A program made the position numbers and the translations under genes. Of a DNA stretch of 64,000 nt, positions 17,707 through 25,787 are shown piece after piece; the stretch's first letter is position 1; each line of letters opens with the position of its first letter. The notes beneath the pieces were generated by a model. That model had not been told where the DNA came from and searched no databases. It saw nothing but the letters and a program-made list of their open reading frames with translations. Origin of the DNA: CAWCFV01 sp963794995 (GTDB lineage Bacteria; Actinomycetota; Actinomycetes; JACCUZ01). Location: the NCBI GenBank assembly GCA_963794995.1, contig CAWCFV010000002.1, positions 2,418,001 to 2,482,000 of the forward strand, in the 5' to 3' direction.

Positions 17707-19115
17707 CCACCCGGACGGCCCCGCCCGTCCTGAGCGACCCGGAGTTCCGCGTGCTGCGGGACTACCTGCTCGCGACCGCCGGCCTGGCTTTCGACGAGAG
17801 CCGGCGCGGGTCGCTGGCCTCGGTCGTCGCCGAGCGGGTGCGCGCCACCCGGTCCCCGGGCGTGGCGTCCTACCTGGCCCTGGTCGACTCGCCGGACGGC
17901 TCGGCCGAGCGGCAGGCGCTGCTGGACGCCGTCACCGTGCAGGAGACCCACTTCTTCCGCAACGCGCCGCAGATGACCGCGCTGCGCCGTCGGGTGCTCC
18001 CCGAGCTGCTGCGTCGCGCGACCGGGCGCCCCCGGCCGCTGACCGTCTGGAGCGCGGGATGCTCGACCGGGGAGGAGCCGTACACGCTCGCGATGATGCT
18101 GCGGAGGCTCGCGCCGGACGCCGCGGACCGCGGCCGGGTCACGGTGCTGGGCACCGACCTCTCGGAGGGCGCCCTGCAGGTGGCGAGACGCGCGACGTAC
18201 GCGGGGCGCACGCTGCAGCTCGTGCCCCCCGAGGCCCGTGGCACCGGGTTCGTGGCGGCCGACGACGGGTCGCTCACCGTCGCCGAGCCGGTCCGGAGCC
18301 TGGTCGAGCTCCGGCAGCACAACCTGGTCAACGACCCACCGCCGTTCGGGCCGGGCGAGGTGGACCTCGTCGTGTGCCGCAACGTCACCATCTACTTCGA
18401 CCGGCCCAGCACCAGGTCACTCATCGCCACGTTCCACGGCGTGCTCGCCGACGGCGGTTACCTGCTGCTGGGGCACTCCGAGACGCTGTGGCAGGTCAGC
18501 GACGACTTCACCCTGGTCCCGGTGGGCGACGCCTTCGTCTACCGGCGCGGGTCCGAGCCGCGGCCCAGGGCACCGCGCCGCCGTCAGCCGGTCGCGGCGC
18601 CCGCGCAGCGGTCGATGCCTGCCGCCCGGCGTCCCGGGCCGGCCGCGCCCACGACCGGACCGGCAGCCCCGTCGCCGGCGGACCGGCTGGCCGAGGCAGC
18701 AGCGCTGCTGGCCTCGGGTGACTACGACGCCGCCGCGCGCGGTGCCGAGCAGGCACTGCTGGGCGACCCGCTGCTCGCCGCGGCGTACGTCGTGCTCGGC
18801 CGGGCCCGCACCGCGCTGGGGCACGACGAGGCTGCGATCGAGACCCTGCGCAAGGCGGTGTACCTCGTCCCGGGCGCCGGCGAGGCCCACCTGCTGCTCG
18901 CCGGAGCGCTCGCGCGGCTCGGCCAGCACGCGGCGGCAGCGGTCGCCTACCGGGCGGCTGCCGCGACGCTGGACCGGCTCGACCCGGCAGCCGCCGCCGC
19001 CCTGTTCGGCGGCCGGGACCTGGCCGAGCTGGCCGACCTGTGCCGGCGGCTGGCCGAGCGGTCGGCCCGCCTGGCACGTGACGGTGCCCCGGTCGCGGCG
19101 GGGCGCGTCCCGTGA
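17703..19115 (+). CDS. cheR: Chemotaxis protein methyltransferase CheR with C-terminal TPR region
   Basis: 470 residues. The CheR N domain (about 10-70) is followed by the SAM-dependent domain with VTVQETHFFRN, SAGCSTGEEPYTLAM and DLVVCRNVTIYFD, all hallmarks of CheR. After a Pro/Arg linker, residues about 315-450 form two or three TPR-like helices (ALLASGDYDAAARGAEQAL, VLGRARTALGHDEAAIETLRKA). Such CheR-TPR proteins may bind receptor or partner tails. It methylates chemoreceptor glutamates. GGGGGGACGG precedes the GTG. It overlaps cheB and cheW by 4 nt each. Confidence 0.94.
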   Translation: MTTRTAPPVLSDPEFRVLRDYLLATAGLAFDESRRGSLASVVAERVRATRSPGVASYLALVDSPDGSAERQALLDAVTVQETHFFRNAPQMTALRRRVLPELLRRATGRPRPLTVWSAGCSTGEEPYTLAMMLRRLAPDAADRGRVTVLGTDLSEGALQVARRATYAGRTLQLVPPEARGTGFVAADDGSLTVAEPVRSLVELRQHNLVNDPPPFGPGEVDLVVCRNVTIYFDRPSTRSLIATFHGVLADGGYLLLGHSETLWQVSDDFTLVPVGDAFVYRRGSEPRPRAPRRRQPVAAPAQRSMPAARRPGPAAPTTGPAAPSPADRLAEAAALLASGDYDAAARGAEQALLGDPLLAAAYVVLGRARTALGHDEAAIETLRKAVYLVPGAGEAHLLLAGALARLGQHAAAAVAYRAAAATLDRLDPAAAAALFGGRDLAELADLCRRLAERSARLARDGAPVAAGRVP

Positions 19116-19525
19116 GCGGCTGGGTGACCTTCGTCATCGCCGGGCGCGAGCTCGCCGGGGCGCTCGACGAGGTGCGCGAGGTGGTGCGTGCCACCGGCAT
19201 CGAGCAGCTCTCGGGTTCCCGGGCACCGGTGAGCGGGCTGCTTGAGCTGCGCGGGACCCCGGTGCCGGTCGTCGACCTGCGTACCGAGGCCGACCCGGAC
19301 GGCCGCGGTGACGTCCTCGTGCTCGGCACCGCCGAGGGCCTGGTCGGCCTCGCGGTCGACAAGGTGCTCGCGGTGATCGAGTCGGACGACCTGGTGCCGC
19401 TGCGCGGCGAGGTGCCGCTGTCGACCGGCCTGCCGGCCTACGTGCGTGAGGTGCGTCGTGACGCGGCGGGGCGGCCGGTCCTCGTCGTCTCGCTGGGCGT
19501 CCTCGCGGGCCTCGTGACGGTCTGA
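19112..19525 (+). CDS. cheW: CheW-like chemotaxis coupling protein
   Basis: 137 residues covering one CheW domain: FVIAGRELAGALDEVREVVR at the start, LLELRGTPVPVVDLR in the middle and VVSLGVLAGL at the end. It is slightly shorter than classical CheW and would link receptors to CheA. No cheA, cheY or receptor gene is in the window, so this cheB-cheR-cheW cluster must work with partners elsewhere. The GTG start overlaps the cheR stop. An 8-bp hairpin shared with disA follows. Confidence 0.88.
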   Translation: MSGWVTFVIAGRELAGALDEVREVVRATGIEQLSGSRAPVSGLLELRGTPVPVVDLRTEADPDGRGDVLVLGTAEGLVGLAVDKVLAVIESDDLVPLRGEVPLSTGLPAYVREVRRDAAGRPVLVVSLGVLAGLVTV

Positions 19526-19537
19526 CCCGCCGCCACC

Positions 19538-19557
19538 ACCACCGGACGGCCGGTGGT
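19538..19557. terminator. Bidirectional hairpin between cheW and disA
   Basis: ACCACCGG and CCGGTGGT are perfect 8-bp arms with an ACGG loop, placed in the 31-nt gap where cheW (+) and disA (-) converge. It probably stops both transcripts. Confidence 0.6.
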
Positions 19558-20642
19558 CAGACGTACCGCTCGAGGATCGAGGACTCGGCAAGCCGGGAGA
19601 GTCCCTCGCGAATGCTGCGGGCCCGCGACTCGCCGACGCCGTCGACGGTGAGCAGGTCGTCGATGCTGGCGGCGAGCAGCTTCTGCAGGCTGCCGAAGTG
19701 GTCGACCAGCCGGTCGACGACGGTGCCCGGCAGACGGGGCACCCGGGCCAGCAGCCGGTAGCCGCGCGGACTCACCGCGGCGTCGAGCCCCTCGCCGCCG
19801 TGGTAGCCCAGCGCGCGGGCCACCGAGGACATGTCGAGCAGCTCGAGGGCGTCCAGGCCGTCCAGGTCGGTCATGACGTCGGCGACGGTGCGCGACCTCC
19901 GGCCGGTGCTGGCCGGCAGGTAGTCACGGGCGATCAGCTCGCGGTCGGGGTCGACGCCGGCGATGAGCTCGTCGAGCTGCAGGGTGAGCAGGCGGCCGTC
20001 GGTGCCGAGCTCGACGACGTAGGACTCGATCTCGCCGGCGATCCGGCGGACCATCTCCAGCCGCTGGGCGACCGCCGACACGTCGCGCACGGTGACCAGG
20101 TCCTCGATCTCCAGCGCCGAGAGCGTGCCCGAGACCTCGTCGAGGCGCAGCTTGTAGCGCTCCAGGGTCGCCAGGGCCTGGTTGGCCCGGGACAGGATCT
20201 GGGTGGAGGCCTCCAGGACGTACCGGCCGCCGTCCACGTAGATCGCGATGATCGACATCGACTGGCTCACCGACACCACCGGCAGTCCGGTCTGCTTGTG
20301 GACCCGGTCGGCGGTGCGGTGCCGGGTGCCGGACTCGTCGGTGGGGATGGTCGGGTCGGGCACCAGCTGGACGGCCGCCCGGAGGATCTTGGTGCACGCG
20401 CCGTCGACGACGATGCCCCCGTCCATCTTCGCCAGCTCGCGCAGGCGGGTGGCGTTGAACTCGACGTCCAGGACGAAGCCGCCCGTGCTCAGGCTGTCGA
20501 CCATCCGGTCGTAGCCGAGGACGATCAGGGCCCCGGTGCGGCCTCGGAGGATGCGTTCGAGGCCGTCGCGCAGCGCGGTGCCCGGCGCGACCGCGGCGAG
20601 CGTGGAGCGCAGGGAGTCGTCAGCGCGCTCGGCAGGTGCCAC
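19557..20642 (-). CDS. disA: DNA integrity scanning diadenylate cyclase DisA
   Basis: 361 residues. The N-terminal DAC domain has D80-G81-A82 (VVDGACTKI) and R107-H108-R109-T110 (GTRHRTA), both needed to make c-di-AMP from two ATP. A long helical linker (about 150-290) leads to a C-terminal helix-hairpin-helix domain (LLTVDGVGESRARSIREGL) that senses branched DNA. GGGGAGC lies 7 nt before the GTG start. It is followed 141 nt upstream on the same strand by radA, the common actinobacterial arrangement. The probable c-di-AMP riboswitch at 63240 implies that the nucleotide is used for gene control in this organism. Confidence 0.97.
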   Translation of the reverse strand: MAPAERADDSLRSTLAAVAPGTALRDGLERILRGRTGALIVLGYDRMVDSLSTGGFVLDVEFNATRLRELAKMDGGIVVDGACTKILRAAVQLVPDPTIPTDESGTRHRTADRVHKQTGLPVVSVSQSMSIIAIYVDGGRYVLEASTQILSRANQALATLERYKLRLDEVSGTLSALEIEDLVTVRDVSAVAQRLEMVRRIAGEIESYVVELGTDGRLLTLQLDELIAGVDPDRELIARDYLPASTGRRSRTVADVMTDLDGLDALELLDMSSVARALGYHGGEGLDAAVSPRGYRLLARVPRLPGTVVDRLVDHFGSLQKLLAASIDDLLTVDGVGESRARSIREGLSRLAESSILERYV

Positions 20643-20656
20643 GTGCTTGCTCCCCG

Positions 20657-20680
20657 GTCGACTGGCCGACTGGCCGACTG
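20657..20680 (-). repeat. Three 8-bp tandem repeats in the disA leader
   Basis: On the plus strand GTCGACTG, GCCGACTG, GCCGACTG in direct succession, 15-38 nt upstream of the disA GTG. They may be a regulator-binding array or slippage; the function is unknown. Confidence 0.5.
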
Positions 20681-20783
20681 CTGGTCACGCGGAGTGTATC
20701 GGCGCAGCACCGCCGGGACCTGGTGCGCGCCGGGTCACGAGACGGTCACGACTCGCGCCCCGGTCGGTCGGCCGGTGCGGCGG

Positions 20784-22175
20784 TCAGCGGCGCCGGTGGC
20801 CGAAGGGGATCACCTCGGCGCCGGGGAAGGCCACCCGCAGCGCGTGGTCGAGGTCGCGCACCTCGATGGCCTCGATGCCCGGCGGCACCCGGCCTGGGTC
20901 TGGCGGGACCAGGGCGTGGGTGAAGCCGAGCCGGGCCGCCTCGGAGAGTCGCCGCGCCGTGCCGGTCACCCGCCGGATCTCCCCGGCCAGGCCGACCTCG
21001 CCGACGGCGACCAGGCCGGTGGCCAGGGCCTCGTCCTTCGCCGCCCCCGTGATGGCCAGGGCGAGCGCGAGGTCGGTGGCCGGTTCCGTCAGCCGCACCC
21101 CGCCGACGGTCGCCGCGTAGACGTCGCAGACGCCGACCTTGAGCTGGCTGCGGCGCTGGAGGACCGCGAGGACCATCGCCAGCCGGCCGCTGTCGATGCC
21201 GCTGGTGGTGCGCCGCGGCGAGGTGAGCGCCGAGGGCGCGACGAGGGCCTGCACCTCCGCCACGAGCGGGCGCTTGCCCTCGACGGTCACCGTCACGCAG
21301 GTGCCCGAGACGGGTTCGCGGCGCTCGGACAGGAACAACCCGCTCGGGTCGGCGAGGCCCTCGATGCCGTCGTCGGACAGGTCGAAGCAGCCGACCTCGT
21401 CGGCCGGGCCGAAGCGGTTCTTCACCCCGCGGACCAGCCGCAGCCGCGACTGCCGGTCGCCCTCGAAGTGCAGGACGACGTCGACCAGGTGCTCCAGCAG
21501 CCGGGGCCCCGCGATGCTGCCGTCCTTGGTGACGTGGCCGACGAGCACCGTCGCGATGCCGCGCTCCTTCGCCACCCGGGTCAGCGCGGCCGCCACCTCG
21601 CGGACCTGGCCGACGTTGCCGGGCGAACCGTCGACCTCGCCGCTGGCGATCGTCTGGACCGAGTCGACGACCAGCAGGTCGGGCTTGACGGCGTCGAGGT
21701 GGCCGAGCACCGCGGCCAGGTCGACCTCGGCTGCGAGGTAGAGGTCGTCACGCAGCGCGCCGATGCGGTCGGCGCGCAGCCGGACCTGCGCCGCAGACTC
21801 CTCGCCGGTCACGTAGAGCGCCCGGGCGCGCTCGGCGAACCGGGCCGCGACGTCGAGCAGCAGCGTCGACTTCCCGACCCCGGGCTCACCGGCCAGCAGC
21901 ACCACCGCCCCCGGCACCAGCCCGCCGCCCAGCACGCGGTCGAGCTCGTCGACGCCGGTGGGCACCGCCCGGGCTGCCTCGACGTCGACCTCCGAGATCG
22001 GCCGGGCCGCCGACGAGACCGGCCCGGCCCGCGTGGTGCGCACCGCGGGCGCGCTCAGGTCGAGCAGCGTTCCCCACGACTGGCACTCGCCGCAGCGCCC
22101 GACCCACTTGGTCGCGGTCCAGCCGCACTCCGCGCAGCGGTAGGACGGTCTGTCGCGGGTCGCAGCCTTGGTCAC
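20784..22175 (-). CDS. radA: DNA repair protein RadA
   Basis: 463 residues. A four-Cys zinc finger (C14, C17, C28, C31) opens the protein. The RecA-like core has Walker A GEPGVGKST near residue 97 and the RadA-specific KNRFG motif near 252. The C-terminal Lon-like domain holds the region from LVAPSALTSPRRTTSGID onward. RadA drives branch migration of recombination intermediates. The start is a GTG at 22175; TACCGT lies 7 nt before it, so the transcript may be leaderless. DisA, downstream on the same strand, is inhibited by RadA in Bacillus; the pairing is conserved. Confidence 0.96.
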   Translation of the reverse strand: MTKAATRDRPSYRCAECGWTATKWVGRCGECQSWGTLLDLSAPAVRTTRAGPVSSAARPISEVDVEAARAVPTGVDELDRVLGGGLVPGAVVLLAGEPGVGKSTLLLDVAARFAERARALYVTGEESAAQVRLRADRIGALRDDLYLAAEVDLAAVLGHLDAVKPDLLVVDSVQTIASGEVDGSPGNVGQVREVAAALTRVAKERGIATVLVGHVTKDGSIAGPRLLEHLVDVVLHFEGDRQSRLRLVRGVKNRFGPADEVGCFDLSDDGIEGLADPSGLFLSERREPVSGTCVTVTVEGKRPLVAEVQALVAPSALTSPRRTTSGIDSGRLAMVLAVLQRRSQLKVGVCDVYAATVGGVRLTEPATDLALALAITGAAKDEALATGLVAVGEVGLAGEIRRVTGTARRLSEAARLGFTHALVPPDPGRVPPGIEAIEVRDLDHALRVAFPGAEVIPFGHRRR

Positions 22176-22182
22176 CCGGCCG

Positions 22183-22188
22183 ACGGTA
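22183..22188 (-). promoter_or_regulatory. -10 element of radA, leaderless arrangement
   Basis: TACCGT on the minus strand, 7 nt before the radA GTG at 22175. It fits the actinobacterial TAnnnT hexamer at the distance where transcription would start at the start codon. Confidence 0.45.
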
Positions 22189-22254
22189 GGACGGGGGTCG
22201 GACACGACCGGGGAGGCGCGCGGCCCGAGCCGGCCCTGCCCGCCCCCGCAAGGT

Positions 22255-22328
22255 GATCGTTTGCGACCTGAGCCACGCGACACGCCGTACCGACCCGGCG
22301 TGTCGCGTGATCCAGGTCGCAAACGAGC
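22255..22328 (+). repeat. Palindromic intergenic repeat family A, copy 2 (74 nt)
   Basis: GATCGTTTGCGACCTG ... CAGGTCGCAAACGAGC. Outer arms pair perfectly over 13 bp, and inner arms CACGCGACACGCCG and CGGCGTGTCGCGTG pair over 14 bp. It matches the reverse complement of the copy at 9270-9343, including three bases beyond each arm. It lies 62 nt past the deacetylase stop and 79 nt before radA. Confidence 0.75.
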
Positions 22329-22360
22329 GTTCGACGGGGGACGTGGCGCGGTGGCGCGGT

Positions 22361-22390
22361 GGGGTGGGGGTGGGGGTGGGGGCGGGTGGG
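22361..22390 (+). other. G-run with G-quadruplex potential after the PIG-L deacetylase gene
   Basis: Six runs of three to five G separated by single T or C, on the plus strand, directly abutting the stop of the minus-strand deacetylase gene. The pattern fits an intramolecular quadruplex with one-base loops. The RNA of the gene would carry the C-rich complement. Confidence 0.5.
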
Positions 22391-23101
22391 TCAGGGGGCG
22401 CGGAAGGCCTCCTCGACCATCCCGTCGCGGAAGAACTCCTCGCCCAGCCCGGCGATCAGCGGCTCGACCTGGCTGGTCATCAGGCGGATGGCGTCGAGCT
22501 TGGTCTCCAGCAGGTCGCCCTCGAGCCGCAGGTGGGCCAGCAGGTCCTCGACCGGCGTCACCGGCGGCTCGACGCCCATGAAGACGTTGAAGCGGTCCAG
22601 CGGCTCCCGGAAGCGCTCGACCCAGTCGTGGGTCTTGGTCGCGTACGCCAGCACCGCACCCGGCTTCCCGACCCGCTCGAACGCCTCGGTCGCCCAGCGG
22701 CACGCGGCCTTGTGGTCGTCGTGCCCGGTCATCCCGTCGGGGCCGAAGGTCAGCACGGTGTCGGGCTGCACCGCAGCCATCAGCGCCGTCACCCGGCGGA
22801 CCGCCTCGTCCGGGTCGACGTGGGCGCAGCCGCCGTCGGGGTAGTCGAGCCAGTGGTGCTCGGTGACGCCGAGGCGCTTCAGTGCCCGCTCCATCTCGGC
22901 CGTGCGTACGGCGGCCAGCGGCTCGCCGCTCGGCCAGCGGGCCTCGTCGGGGGACCCGAGCTCGCCGCGGGTGGCGGTCACGCACACGACCCGGTCACCC
23001 GCCCGCACGGCCCGGGCCATCAGCCCGCCGCAGAGGTAGGTCTCGTCGTCCGGGTGCGCCCAGACGCCCAGGACGGTGCCCAGGGAGTTGTCACCGCCCA
23101 T
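22391..23101 (-). CDS. PIG-L/LmbE family deacetylase (mycothiol S-conjugate amidase-like)
   Basis: 236 residues. The zinc-binding AHPDDE (15-20) and the second motif H127-D-D-H130 define the PIG-L family, which includes MshB and Mca of mycothiol metabolism. At 236 residues it is shorter than typical Mca or MshB (nearly 300), so it may be a general N-acetyl-sugar deacetylase or a thiol-conjugate amidase; I cannot decide. A TAGGTT hexamer 7 nt before the ATG suggests a leaderless transcript. It stands upstream of radA on the same strand, separated by a G-run and repeat A. Confidence 0.85.
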   Translation of the reverse strand: MGGDNSLGTVLGVWAHPDDETYLCGGLMARAVRAGDRVVCVTATRGELGSPDEARWPSGEPLAAVRTAEMERALKRLGVTEHHWLDYPDGGCAHVDPDEAVRRVTALMAAVQPDTVLTFGPDGMTGHDDHKAACRWATEAFERVGKPGAVLAYATKTHDWVERFREPLDRFNVFMGVEPPVTPVEDLLAHLRLEGDLLETKLDAIRLMTSQVEPLIAGLGEEFFRDGMVEEAFRAP

Positions 23102-23108
23102 GCGCCGG

Positions 23109-23114
23109 AACCTA
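23109..23114 (-). promoter_or_regulatory. -10 element of the PIG-L deacetylase gene, leaderless arrangement
   Basis: TAGGTT on the minus strand, 7 nt before the ATG at 23101. No ribosome-binding site fits in between. Confidence 0.5.
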
Positions 23115-23158
23115 GCCGCGTCGGGGCGGGATGACCAGAGACCTCGTGACCGCGCCGC

Positions 23159-23899
23159 TCAGCGACGTCGCCGGGGACCGGCCGGGTGCAGCACGAGCCG
23201 CCGCCGGTCGTGCGCCTCGCAGAGGTCGGCGAGGACGTCGTAGCCCTTCTGGCCCATCAGCTCCACCAGCTCGGCGCGCATCGAGACGTAGACCGGCTCC
23301 CGCCCGACGTGGGCCTCGGTGTTTCCGCTGCAGTACCAGTCGAGGTCGTGGCCGCCGGAGCCCCAGCCGCGGCGGTCGTACTCGCCGATCACGATGACGA
23401 GCACCTCGGTGTCGTCGGGCCGGGTGACCCGCTCGAACGTGCGGCGGATCGGCAGCTGCCAGCAGACGTCGGGCTTGGTCTCGAGGAAGTGCCGGCCGGT
23501 GCGCAGCGCCAGGCCGTGCAACGCGCAGCCGCCGCCGCCGGGGAAGTCGGGGCGGTTGGCGAAGATGCAGGCACCGTCGACGACGCGCGTCTTGCGCGCA
23601 CCCTCCTCGTCCTTCTCGGTCCACTTCTTCGGGTCGAAGTGCTGCCAGGTCTCCGGCGTGAGCTGCTTGACGAACGACTTCACCCGCTTCTCGTCGTCCT
23701 TGTCGGAGAAGTGCGCCCCGAGGGTGCAGCAGCCGACGCCCTCCGGCTGGTCGGCGTAGATGCCCTGGCAGCCGTTGCCGAAGATGCACTCCCACCGCGA
23801 CGTCAGCCAGGTCAGGTCGCAGCGGAAGGACTGGTCAGGGTCGGCGGGGTCGGGGAAGTCGACCCAGGCGCGGGCGAAGTCGAGCGGAACCTCAGGCAC
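23159..23899 (-). CDS. Conserved Cys-rich protein of unknown function
   Basis: 246 residues, soluble, with no signal peptide. Ten Cys cluster mainly in the first half: C27, C38, C44, C57-C58, then singles in DGACIFANR, GGCALHG, DVCWQLP and LDWYCSGN. The spacing recalls YkgJ/DUF3109-type metal or Fe-S binding proteins, but I do not recognise the family for certain. The segments FPGGGGCALHG and CWQLPIRR look like conserved motifs. It is divergent from the ppx/gppA gene across 86 nt. TAGGCT six bases before its GTG suggests a leaderless transcript. A metal-binding or redox role is inferred only. Confidence 0.7.
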   Translation of the reverse strand: MPEVPLDFARAWVDFPDPADPDQSFRCDLTWLTSRWECIFGNGCQGIYADQPEGVGCCTLGAHFSDKDDEKRVKSFVKQLTPETWQHFDPKKWTEKDEEGARKTRVVDGACIFANRPDFPGGGGCALHGLALRTGRHFLETKPDVCWQLPIRRTFERVTRPDDTEVLVIVIGEYDRRGWGSGGHDLDWYCSGNTEAHVGREPVYVSMRAELVELMGQKGYDVLADLCEAHDRRRLVLHPAGPRRRR

Positions 23900-23905
23900 G
23901 ACATC

Positions 23906-23911
23906 AGCCTA
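23906..23911 (-). promoter_or_regulatory. -10 element of the Cys-rich protein gene, leaderless arrangement
   Basis: TAGGCT on the minus strand, exactly 6 nt before the GTG at 23899. Confidence 0.55.
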
Positions 23912-23985
23912 GGCGTCGTAGGTATCCGACGTGCGGTGCGGGAGCATCGGGGTACGGCACGGCGACCTACGACGGGAGGCGGAGC

Positions 23986-24921
23986 GTGCGGCTCGCGGTC
24001 CTCGACGTCGGCTCCAACACGGTGCACCTGCTGGTCGTCGACGCGCACGAGGGGGCCCGGCCGCTGCCGGTGAGCTCGGACAAGTCCGAGCTGCGCCTCG
24101 CGGAGCACCTGACCGACGACGGCGAGGTCGACGAGGCGGGACGGGACCGGCTGGTGGCGTGCGTCCGGCGGGCCCTCGACGTCGCCGAGGACCGGGGGAC
24201 CGAGGACCTGCTGGCGTTCGCCACCTCCGCGCTGCGCGAGGCCGGCAACGGACCGGAGGTGCTGGCCCACGTGCGCGAGCAGACCGGGGTCGACCTGCAG
24301 GTCCTCAGCGGGGACGACGAGGCCCGGCTGACCTTCCTCGCCGTCCGTCGGTGGTTCGGCTGGTCCTCGGGACGGCTGCTGGTGCTCGACATCGGTGGCG
24401 GCTCGCTCGAGCTGGCGGCCGGCATCGACGAGCTCCCGGACGCGATCGCGTCTCTTCCGCTCGGGGCGGGCCGGCTGACGAGGGAGATGCTGCCCGGCGA
24501 CCCGCCGTCGGCGAAGGACGTCAAGGCGCTGCGCAAGCACGTGCGCACCGAGGTGGCACGCCGGCTGCGCCCGTTCGAGGCGCTGGGTGAGCCCGACCAC
24601 GCGGTGGCCACCTCCAAGACGTTCAAGCAGCTCGCCCGGCTCACCGGGGCCCCGCCGTCGGCGGACGGCGAGCTGGTGCCCCGCGTGCTGACCCGCGACG
24701 ACCTGCACGAGTGGGTGCCCCAGCTCGCCGAGATGAGCCACGAGGAGCGGGCCGGCCTGCCCGGCGTGTCGCAGGGTCGCGCACCACAGCTGCTCGCCGG
24801 CGCCGTGGTGGCCGAGGCCACGCTCGACCTGCTCGACCTCGACGAGGTCCAGGTCTGCCCCTGGGCGCTCCGGGAGGGCATCATCCTGCGCCGGCTGGAC
24901 TGGATGCGCGGCGAGACCTGA
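23986..24921 (+). CDS. Ppx/GppA family phosphatase
   Basis: 311 residues, the single-lobed length typical of actinobacterial Ppx2 proteins. ASKHA-fold motifs: VLDVGSNTVHLLV at the start (phosphate 1), SGDDEARLTFLAV with the catalytic Glu, and VLDIGGGSLEL near residue 141 (phosphate 2). It hydrolyses polyphosphate or pppGpp; the two activities cannot be told apart here. The GTG start has GGGAGGCGGAG upstream. The order ppx - isomerase - (...) - proC matches M. tuberculosis Rv0496-Rv0498-Rv0500, although here proC is separated by about 7 kb of other genes. Confidence 0.92.
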   Translation: MRLAVLDVGSNTVHLLVVDAHEGARPLPVSSDKSELRLAEHLTDDGEVDEAGRDRLVACVRRALDVAEDRGTEDLLAFATSALREAGNGPEVLAHVREQTGVDLQVLSGDDEARLTFLAVRRWFGWSSGRLLVLDIGGGSLELAAGIDELPDAIASLPLGAGRLTREMLPGDPPSAKDVKALRKHVRTEVARRLRPFEALGEPDHAVATSKTFKQLARLTGAPPSADGELVPRVLTRDDLHEWVPQLAEMSHEERAGLPGVSQGRAPQLLAGAVVAEATLDLLDLDEVQVCPWALREGIILRRLDWMRGET

Positions 24922-24949
24922 CCGGAACGGTGGGGACACACCGGGTGCA

Positions 24950-24955
24950 TAGGCT
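24950..24955 (+). promoter_or_regulatory. -10 element of the isomerase gene, leaderless arrangement
   Basis: TAGGCT followed by exactly 6 nt and the GTG at 24962. Identical in sequence and spacing to the element before the Cys-rich gene. Confidence 0.55.
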
Positions 24956-24961
24956 GGCCGG

Positions 24962-25780
24962 GTGCAGCGGACGGTGCAGGTGCCGGGGGCGAAGGTCGCC
25001 CTGTCCAGTGCCTCCTGCTACCCCGAGTCGTGCAGCACCAGCTTCGAGATGGCGGCCTCGCTGGGCTTCGACGGCGTCGAGGTGATGGTCTGGACCGACC
25101 CGGTCAGCCAGGACCCGCACGCGCTGCGCAGCCTGTCCGACCGCTACGGCGTCCCCGTCCTGGCGATCCACGCGCCGTGCCTGCTGCTGACCCAGCGGGT
25201 GTGGTCGACCGACCCCTGGACCAAGCTGCAGCGGGCGCAGGCCGCCGCGGAGGAGGTAGGCGCACCGACCGTCGTCGTGCACCCGCCGTTCCGCTGGCAG
25301 CGCGACTACGCCCGGGGCTTCGTGGACGGGCTGCACCGGATGCAGGGCGAGACCGACGTCACCTTCGCCGTCGAGAACATGTTCCCGTGGAAGGCGCGCA
25401 ACCGCGAGGTCGCCGCGTACCTGCCGCACTGGGACCTGCTCGAGCTCGACTACCCGGCCACCACGCTGGACCTCTCCCACACGGCCACCTCGGGATCGGA
25501 TGCCGTGCAGGTGGTCGAGGCGCTCGGCGAGCGGCTCAAGCACGTCCACCTCGCCGACGGCTCCGGGTCGAACAAGGACGAGCACCTGGTTCCCGGCCGT
25601 GGCGGGCAGCCGTGCGCCGAGGTCCTCGAGCGGCTGGCCCGCGGCGGCTACGCCGGCACGGTCGTGCTCGAGGTGAACACCCGCCGCGCCGTGAACCGGG
25701 ACGAGCGCGAGGCCGACCTGGCCGAGGGGCTGGCGTTCGCCCGGCTCAACCTCGCGGCCCCCGCCGACAGCTCGCCGTGA
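24962..25780 (+). CDS. Sugar phosphate isomerase/epimerase (xylose isomerase-like TIM barrel)
   Basis: 272 residues with AP-endonuclease-2/xylose isomerase-like barrel motifs: LGFDGVEVMVW, TVVVHPPFRWQRDYARGF, VTFAVENMF, TTLDLSHTATSGSDAV, LKHVHLADG and GTVVLEVNT. The Glu and His residues in these strands are the usual metal ligands. The orthologous place next to ppx2 in mycobacteria (Rv0498) is conserved, but the substrate there is unproven. The GTG start 6 nt after TAGGCT suggests its own promoter in addition to read-through from ppx. Confidence 0.86.
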   Translation: MQRTVQVPGAKVALSSASCYPESCSTSFEMAASLGFDGVEVMVWTDPVSQDPHALRSLSDRYGVPVLAIHAPCLLLTQRVWSTDPWTKLQRAQAAAEEVGAPTVVVHPPFRWQRDYARGFVDGLHRMQGETDVTFAVENMFPWKARNREVAAYLPHWDLLELDYPATTLDLSHTATSGSDAVQVVEALGERLKHVHLADGSGSNKDEHLVPGRGGQPCAEVLERLARGGYAGTVVLEVNTRRAVNRDEREADLAEGLAFARLNLAAPADSSP

Positions 25781-25787
25781 GCGCGGC

